NCBI GenBank assembly: GCA_002786025.1 | Contig: NHNW01000045.1 | Coordinates: forward strand, 248,001-312,000 | Direction: 5' to 3' | DNA: 64,000 nucleotides | Source of the DNA: Zasmidium citrigriseum | Taxonomy: Eukaryota; Ascomycota; Dothideomycetes; Mycosphaerellales; Mycosphaerellaceae | Part shown: in pieces, positions 57,596 through 64,000 of the stretch | How the letters are laid out: every line of letters starts with the position of its first letter | Position numbering within the stretch: position 1 is the first letter of the stretch | Position numbers and translations under genes: made by a program | The notes under the pieces: generated by a model | Told to the model about the DNA's origin: nothing | What the model saw: the letters and a program-made list of their open reading frames with translations, nothing else | Databases searched by the model: none

Positions 57596-59760
57596 GCCAG
57601 GCAGGGTGTGAGTGGATGTGAAGAAGCTTGGAGTCTGGAGAAGAAGTGGGTGGTGGTTTTGTGGGGTCGGGTATTAGTATGGCTAGTGGCGGAGACTGAG
57701 GACAAAGCGGGACCCGTGGTTGTGGGTGCGCTCGCCTGGAGTTGTTGTTAAGGTGATGCTGTCGCGTTCGAATACGCGAGCGGCGGCGTCGTTAATAGGC
57801 GGCGGTACGGGCGATGAGTACCTATGACGACGGCGGGCGATGATGAGGTGAGGCGTATCGAAGCGTCGGGGTGGGCAGAGTGAAACCAGGGCCGGGTTTT
57901 GTTTCACGACTGGCCGTCGCGGGGTGGTGCAGAGTGCGTTGTGCAGGGTGCTGCTTGGGGCATCAATCGTGCGATGCGGCCATGCCAGTCGTCGGCGCGC
58001 ACTTGTTCATGTGGTGTGTGGCTCGGCGGGCAAACTCTATGGCGACCTGCAGCTTCTTGGCCAGAGTCCTGCGTGTTGGTTCTGGTTCTGAGGGCGAGCT
58101 GAAGGCTGAGGCGCAGAGTAAGCGTAGATGATGCGCTGGCCGGCTGCGATGAATGATGGAAGTGAGGAAGGCTCAGGTCCAGATGCACGGCAGAAAGTCA
58201 GGCAGGCAGGCACGAAAGACCCTCGATCTTCCAAGAAACGTCGCCGTTGATAGCAAAAAGTGTGGTGATGAGGAAGAGCGCAGTCAAGAAAACGTCCAAA
58301 AGCATGGCAACTGCGAAAGTCCAGTCATCCCTTTCCTGTCCTCCCTCCTCCCGCCCTCCGCCCCCTGCACGCTCATCTTGTTGCTGCCCATCCCACCCCA
58401 GGCCACGCTGCCGGCGTCGAAGCCTCCCGAGCAATGCCGGCTACAAGACAACACGATCTGCCAGATGGCGCCCCGGCCCTTGCCACGCGCCCAAACAGCT
58501 AACCCAAACGAACCTCTTAGCCCATCGGCAAGGAAAGCTGCATACCCGCTGCGCTCCTCCCGTCGTCGTCTAGATTTTTTCATGATTTCCACGCCCACCG
58601 CTCCGCCGGACAGCGAGCGAAAAGACCATCTACCCACTACCCTCCTCGCACGTGGTCCATCATCCCACGCATCTCGCAAGCCAACAGTCGCACACAGATC
58701 TGCTGCTGTGTGTGACAGCTGTAACACCGCCAAGCCCTCACTACCAACAAAAGCAGCAAGCATCCCGATATCCAGGCTTCGCAGTCTTCGGATCCCGAGA
58801 CTTATCAGAGCACTTATCACGCGAGTCCCGAGCTTCTACCTGGGTATGATCTATCCTCCCGATCGCGCTGCGCTCCGCCGTGAGGCTGTGTTACGCAGGA
58901 CCATATATTCCGATTGCTTACCGCGGCAAAGAGCAGAGGCCCTGGTCACTTTCCTCACTGCGTTCGTCACGGAGCACAAAGCCAATCTTCCTATCTCAAA
59001 ACACAGCAAAAACCTTCACCTTCACCGCAAACGCTTGGTATGCCCCCTCCGATGCTTAACCACCTATCCGCCAGCACGTGGCCGAAACAGCGACCATCAA
59101 ATCCTCAACACACTGCACAACAACAACAACAACTCACCTTGCAAAACTTGTTCTGCAGAATCTGGGGCGGATCCATCTCCCCGACACCTACTAAACAAGC
59201 GTCCACGCCGGCGCCCGCGGATAGTACGAACACCGCCATCCAGGCTGTTGGCTTTTTCTTCATCCGTACACCGACAAGTCACGTCTCGTATCGCTATGGG
59301 TGATTCGTTTGGACCTTGACGATGCCCAACGCGATAGCCGCACAGATATCGAAATTCGTGTTGTACGCGCACACAAACGACAGGTAGGATTTTCTCCCGT
59401 TTGCATGTGAAAGTCCGCTCACGTTCGAGACCGCTCACCGAACATCCCACTCCACTCAACCGGACACAACTCCGTTTGCCGCTCACATGTCGGTGTGAAG
59501 AACGAACGGTAGACATTGTCAATAATACATGTTCCATTCCCTTATCTTATCTGCGAACTTTTGGTTTGATACTCAAACGAAAGCTGTCGCTTCCCATCTG
59601 CGACTTCCCGCCCCAAACGCTCCGATAAGAACAAACACTCTATGCAAAACAAGGTGGTTCAAAGTATTGGTGCGACTCGCCCCCAGTCGCACATGCGAAG
59701 AACGCCGCAAACACCATGCAGAAATCGACTTGTCAATGAACGAGGACTTTTGTGTTGATA
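57596..59760. other. Long stretch with no confident gene
   Basis: Two kilobases between the Cys-motif gene and ILV2. It contains one long unassigned frame (58153-59319, listed separately) and a short (CAA)n tract near 59108-59127. C-rich on the plus strand, which lowers stop-codon frequency. Confidence 0.4.
58153..59319 (+). CDS. Unassigned 388-codon open frame, doubtful
   Basis: Opens with ATGATG at 58153. It is long for a chance frame, but the DNA is C-rich and long frames are also open on the other strand and in another plus frame over the same bases. The predicted protein is Pro, Arg, Ser and Leu rich, basic, with no domain, signal peptide or conserved block that I can name. Listed so that it is not lost; more likely non-coding than coding. 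Confidence 0.2.
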   Translation: MMEVRKAQVQMHGRKSGRQARKTLDLPRNVAVDSKKCGDEEERSQENVQKHGNCESPVIPFLSSLLPPSAPCTLILLLPIPPQATLPASKPPEQCRLQDNTICQMAPRPLPRAQTANPNEPLSPSARKAAYPLRSSRRRLDFFMISTPTAPPDSERKDHLPTTLLARGPSSHASRKPTVAHRSAAVCDSCNTAKPSLPTKAASIPISRLRSLRIPRLIRALITRVPSFYLGMIYPPDRAALRREAVLRRTIYSDCLPRQRAEALVTFLTAFVTEHKANLPISKHSKNLHLHRKRLVCPLRCLTTYPPARGRNSDHQILNTLHNNNNNSPCKTCSAESGADPSPRHLLNKRPRRRPRIVRTPPSRLLAFSSSVHRQVTSRIAMGDSFGP

Positions 59761-61944
59761 TTACCGTCCGGATCGCTCCCTGGTCTTTTGTCGTCTCGCC
59801 TTCTCCTTCGCTTCGTCGTACACAAGGAACTCGTGCAGAGCGCTGCCACCGGGCACCATGGGCAGGACTGGCACCTTCTGATCGGTCACGACCTCGAGGA
59901 AAGCAGGACCTTCACCAGAGCCGTTGATCAACCACTCGATGTCGTCCTTCAAAGTCGCCAGCTTCGTGGTCCGTCGGGCGGGCACATGCATAGCCTCAGC
60001 AAGCTTCACGAAATCGGGATTCCTCTGGTGGGTGTGTGCGAATCGGTCGTTGTAGAACAGAGATTGCCACTGTGTGACCATTCCTTGCTCCTCGTTGTTC
60101 AGGACGATCACCTTGACGCCAATGTTGAATTCAGCCGCAGTGCCAAGCTCCGTCTGGGTCATCAAGAACGATGCATCGCCATCAATGTCCACGACGAGCT
60201 TCTCTGGCTGTGCGACTTTGGCGCCGATAGCTGCTGGCAATCCGTAACCCATCGTGCCCAGACCGCCGGAGGTGATCATCGAGCGAGGCGTCCGCCATCG
60301 GAAGTGTTGTGCTGCCCACATTTGATGCTGACCAACTCCGGTTGCGATGATCGTGTCCTCTTTCCTGTCCGCAGTCATATCTGAGAGGGTGGTGATAACA
60401 GTCTGAGGCTTGATCATGGCGTCTGGTCCATCTTCCTTTTCGTATGCCCACGGGAATCGCTCCTTCCAGGCGTTGATCTGGCCGAACCATTCTTTTCTTT
60501 GTTCCTGAGTTCTTGATTCGATGTGAGGCATGAGGAGGGCCAAGTTAGCCGTCACATCACCCTCGACAGCCTCGGTTGCTTGGACAACCTTGTTAATGTT
60601 CTTTGGCATGATATCGAAGTGAATGATACCACCACGGCCTTCCGAAGCTGCGAGACGTGCCTGAGGAGCAAATCGAGCCACAGCACCGGTGATACGATCG
60701 TCGAATCGACCACCCAGAGCAATGATCAGGTCCGCCTCCTGCATTGCCATATTGGCATACGCTGAGCCGTGCATTCCCAGCATGTGGAGAGCCTTTGGAT
60801 CAAGCTCATCGAAGCCGCCCAATCCTTGCAGAGTGGTTGTCACAGGGATCTGCGACTTCTCAGACAGCTCCTTCAAGAGTTTGGGACCATCTGGATGACC
60901 GAGGACACCCTGGCCGGCGTAGATGACAGGCTTCTTGGCGACGTTGATCAGATTTGCCGAGCGTCGAATGCTGCCATCAAGCTGTTTCAGAGAGAGCTCA
61001 CGGGCGGCCATCGTTGCGGCAGATGGATGTGTGGGGAGAGTGGACGCCATTGGGATTGGCCTCTGGAGCTTTCCAGCTGTGACATCCTTTGGCAAATCGA
61101 CCAAGACTGGGCCAGGTCTGCCAGAAGTTGCAATCTCGAAAGCCTCGTTTATCCTTCTGGGCAGCTCCGCAACATTCTTGACCATGACGTTCCACTTTGT
61201 GCAAGCTCTTGAAATGCCAACGGTGTCTGCCTCTTGGAAAGCATCCGAACCTATCGCCGAGGTCACGACCTGCCCGCAGAAAACGACCATCGGAGTACCA
61301 TCCATCAAAGCATCTTGCATCGGCGTGATGGTGTTCGTAGCGCCGGGACCAGAAGTGACAACGACAACACCCGGCTTCCCAGAAGCTCGGGCGTATCCCT
61401 CGGCCATGTGCCCGGCACCCTGTTCATGTCTAGGCAGGATAAAGTCGAATTTGTCGCTGTTGTATATGGCATCGAAGACAGGCAAGATAGCGCCGCCAGG
61501 GTAACCAACTAGCGCACAGTGTTAGCGCATCTGCGACAAATTTGAAGTCTTTGTGGTGTTGGTATTGTTGTACGTACAGACGTGCTTCACGCCATGCCGC
61601 AGCATCATCTCGTGGAATATCTCACCGCCCGTCATGCCGACGAAGCTGTGATCCATCTCTGGTTGCCGGAAGGGCTGCAGAGGCTGGACGTCTCGAATTT
61701 TCTCATCGCGGTTGAAGGCAGGACTGGGCACGGCTCTTTGGGGCGATGCGGCGGTCGCGGCTTGTGCTGAGCGTGTCGCGGTGTCTGATACATTTCTTCG
61801 CGCGGGCTGTTGTTGCTGACTTGACTGTGTCTGTGGCGAGTGTTTTCGGTAGGGAGAGATGGCGGCCGGTGCTGGGGTGGTCGAGAATCGGCGTGCTCGG
61901 GGCAGGCTTTGGATGGCCTTTTTGGCCGCGTTGGACTGGAACAT
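59761..61944 (-). CDS. ILV2: Acetolactate synthase catalytic subunit, mitochondrial
   Basis: Exons 61944-61578 and 61508-59761, joined over a 69-base intron (GTACGT to CTAG), give 704 residues. The start ATG 61944 opens a mitochondrial presequence (FQSNAAKKAIQSLPRARRFS). The enzyme condenses pyruvate with pyruvate or 2-oxobutyrate in the first shared step of valine, leucine and isoleucine synthesis. Landmarks: MTGGEIFHEMMLRHGVKHV, then across the intron FGYPGGAILPVFDAI; catalytic Glu in LPRHEQGAGHMAEGYARA; SGPGATN; and the thiamine-diphosphate motif from GDASFLMTQTEL to VLNNEEQGM. A TGAGTCA site 90 bases upstream points to cross-pathway (CPC1/GCN4) control. Confidence 0.96.
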
Positions 61945-62033
61945 GGTGGCCGTCGTCGTCCAGGCAAGCGAATGGACGGGAGAACAGTCAATGGGAGAGC
62001 GGAGAGGTGTGTGTATTGAGGGCAAAAGGGTTT

Positions 62034-62040
62034 TGAGTCA
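62034..62040. promoter_or_regulatory. TGAGTCA, CPC1/GCN4-type site
   Basis: Palindromic TGASTCA site, 90 bases upstream of the ILV2 ATG. This is the known binding site of the bZIP regulator of amino-acid starvation response, and ILV genes are usual targets. Confidence 0.6.
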
Positions 62041-62098
62041 ATGGCAAGAGTCACATTTGTCTCGTCCAAGTGCCTGGCCGAGATCCTGGACCACTCAG

Positions 62099-62103
62099 CC
62101 AAT
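62099..62103. promoter_or_regulatory. CCAAT box in the divergent ILV2 / TRAPPC12-like promoter
   Basis: CCAAT within AGCCAATCAC, about 155 bases from the ILV2 start and 160 from the other start; matches the extended site of the fungal HAP complex. Confidence 0.4.
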
Positions 62104-62261
62104 CACACCCACTCGTTTCAAATTGCGGGGTCCGCTTAGCGTCGTTCCTGCCCGACCTCGGCGCGGACAGATGGTAACCACACCTGCAGACTAGGGGGCA
62201 TGTGAAAGCAGCTCAGGTGAATGAAAGGAGTGCAGTCTTTGTTGTGCTGCCGGAGAACAAT

Positions 62262-63607
62262 ATGGAGACGCCACGGTCGCCACCAGGGAGTGTTCGTCGT
62301 CACGGGAGAAACATCTCACACCCTACGCCCAGGCAGGCTGCTAGGGGACCTCTAGAGGAGGCAACTGATGAGTATGTCAAAAGTATTCCAACTCATTTAA
62401 ATAAATCGTTAATGAGCGCTTATGCAGTCCATTAGCCGAGAGTACTCAATCCCCTGAAATTCCAGAAGCAACGCCATCAGTCACCTCAGGGAGGACTACT
62501 GCCACCTCCACTCCTCAACTCCCACCAGCTTCACTCCCGTCAACAAGACCTCCTATCAGCCTTCACTTCCTGCAGGACAGCGACTCGTATCACCAGCTCT
62601 TCGTCGATGACATCCCCAAAGCCTTTCTCGACCCGCAACGCCAACCTTCACTAAACGCCACCCTCCCGGAACTTCTCCAAGGAGGCCACTTCAGACGAGC
62701 AGCCGAGAAGTCGCTCAGAGATCTCCTAGCCAGCCCTTCAGATGCAGCCGAGCAGATCCTTGAATTACTATACACTCGACTAGCCTGCTTGATCTTGATC
62801 TCCCGGCCAGACATTGCTGCACAAGAAGCAATTCCGCTCATTGATCTCCTAGGGCGTAACTCACCTGGAGCTAATGACATCTTGCCTTTGGTGCCTTGGG
62901 AGCTTCGACTTCTCTTAGTCCGCTTGCAGTCAATAGGGGCTCAGGATGGCGGTCGACGTGGAATCATGGCCTTGTATTCACTCGCTGGCGAAGTGAGGGC
63001 CAATCACCGAAAGGCGCAGGAAAACGGTGAAGAGGAGAGTATCACGCTTTGGACCGCAAGACTAAAAGACTTAGGTCTACGAGTGTGCGATGCCTTGGTT
63101 GAGATGGGTGAATTGGAGACCGCCACCCGGCACCTGGATACACTCACTGATGTGGACGCGGACGAGTTAGCATACAGAAAGGCCCTGCTTCGTGTACGAG
63201 TAGGCGACGTCGCCGGCGCCAGTCGATCCGCAAGCAACATAAAAGATGACACAAGAAGAAAAGGTTTCGAAGCATTACTCAAGGTCGCTGATGGTGATTA
63301 CACTACCGCAGTAGAAAGCTGGCAGTCTCTCGTTGCCGACTACCCAGACCACGAACACTTCGCCCAAAACGCCGCCGTCTCCCTGCTCTACACCGGCCAC
63401 ATCACCTCTGCGCGAGACGTCCTCGAAGACCTCTCCTCCCGCACGCCAATGTTCCCCACCTTACTCTTCAACCTCAGCACCGTCTACGAACTCTGCAGCG
63501 AAAAAGCCCTAGAAAGGAAAACCCTACTCACCGAACAAGCCGCCTCTAAAATTCCAGGTCCACAAAGCGGAGGCTGGGAACGCGCAAACTTCGAATTCAA
63601 ACTCTAG
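62262..63607 (+). CDS. TRAPPC12-like trafficking protein
   Basis: Exons 62262-62371 and 62428-63607 (56-base intron, GTATGT to CAG) give 429 residues. The N-terminal 85 residues are Pro/Ser/Thr-rich and disordered; then comes FLQDSDSYHQLFVDDIPKAF and a run of TPR-like helical hairpins (LLQGGHFRRAAEKSL, VCDALVEMGELETATRHLD, ALLRVRVGDVAGASRSA, AAVSLLYTGHITSARDVLED, LLFNLSTVYELCSEKALERK), the layout of TRAPPC12 (TRAPP complex, ER-Golgi and autophagy traffic). Its stop overlaps the stop of the convergent gene within one CTAG. Confidence 0.8.
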
Positions 63608-64000
63608 AGCTCCTGGGATTCCGTCGCTGGAGGAGGAGTCTCCTCAGGCGTGACATTCTCCTTATCATCGTCCGGTCCGACCAATGTATTCGCCAACTCC
63701 TCGTCCTCGGCCTTCCGCGCTAGTTTATGCAGCTCTACTGCTTTCTTCCTCTGCTCCCTCGCCGCTGCGATCGGGAACCGCGTATGGCAATATCCGACCC
63801 GTCCGATCACCACGTCCCAACTTACCATCGCCTGCTCAGCGTAATGCGCCCTCTCGCCAGCGCTCTCTGGTAGGACTTCCTCCGTCGCCAGCAACATGAA
63901 CGTTTTGGCCTTGATTGTGTCGGAGAGCGGCTCTGAGGCCAGGATGCCGAAGCATTGGTCTTGACAGAGGACGAACTGCTTGTTGTGGAAGGCTTGCTCC
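63604..64000 (-). CDS. Partial gene, C-terminal 131 residues, unknown
   Basis: The frame is open from the window edge (64000) to a stop at 63606-63604; the start is outside. It begins EQAFHNKQFVLCQDQCFGILA and continues as helical sequence (AKTFMLLATEEVLPESA, AREQRKKAVELHKLARKAEDEEL), ending in an acidic, Pro/Thr-rich tail. Family not recognised. Its stop codon shares bases with the stop of the TRAPPC12-like gene on the other strand. Confidence 0.6.
   Translation of the reverse strand, partial: EQAFHNKQFVLCQDQCFGILASEPLSDTIKAKTFMLLATEEVLPESAGERAHYAEQAMVSWDVVIGRVGYCHTRFPIAAAREQRKKAVELHKLARKAEDEELANTLVGPDDDKENVTPEETPPPATESQEL

Noticed and set aside
418..61944. A branched-chain amino-acid gene cluster from the IlvD-type gene and ILV2
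   Set aside because: The two genes are about 58 kb apart with unrelated genes between, and the first looks more like a sugar-acid dehydratase.

Overview
The window is nuclear DNA of a filamentous ascomycete (Pezizomycotina). Genes are monocistronic, on both strands, and broken by short introns of about 45-90 bases with GT-AG ends and CTAAC/CTGAC-type branch sites. The protein set (Zn2Cys6 regulators, GH55 glucanase, pectin methylesterase, GDSL esterase, several GPI-type or serine-rich wall proteins, small cysteine-rich secreted proteins) suggests a plant- or litter-associated species. Dothideomycetes is my guess from overall protein character, not a proof. No rRNA, tRNA, CRISPR array or intact transposon was seen. 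I recognise about thirty protein genes; the exon joins given in the entries were worked out by hand from splice sites, reading phase and protein-family continuity.

Region 1 (0-16.5 kb) is the accessory-looking part. It opens with an IlvD/Edd-type dehydratase and an AflR-like Zn2Cys6 regulator. Then come five genes for secreted proteins between 5.5 and 11.4 kb: a 175-residue 4-Cys protein, an HExxH metalloprotease, and three members of one small cysteine-rich family (84, 93 and 108 residues) that are spliced from three exons each. A 1484-residue GH55 beta-1,3-glucanase with a long wall-type tail follows. All of the secreted-protein genes carry copies or variants of one motif, AATGTCGCCG, upstream. 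It occurs five times as a full 10-mer between 5.0 and 11.5 kb and I found it nowhere else in the window. One promoter has three copies at exact 15-base spacing and another has a perfect inverted repeat of TCGCCGA. This motif-linked set of secreted-protein genes next to a regulator is the best candidate for an undescribed system here.

Region 2 (18-36 kb) holds a hypothetical protein, a MAK32-like PfkB kinase, a membrane ASST-family protein, an F-box protein tail-to-tail with a second Zn2Cys6 regulator, a 1201-residue Ser/Thr-rich secreted protein with a duplicated Cys/FCNFW module, a PEBP protein and a GST-like protein.

Region 3 (36-64 kb) is mostly core metabolism mixed with surface proteins: acid trehalase (whose only intron has a GA instead of a GT donor), mitochondrial glycine decarboxylase P protein, a GPI protein, a 131-residue secreted protein built by exon duplication, an FAD monooxygenase, a five-exon GDSL esterase, another GPI protein, a SET/MYND protein, an NTF2-like protein, pectin methylesterase, acetolactate synthase (with a CPC1/GCN4-type TGAGTCA site upstream), a TRAPPC12-like trafficking protein and the 3' part of an unknown gene that runs off the right edge.
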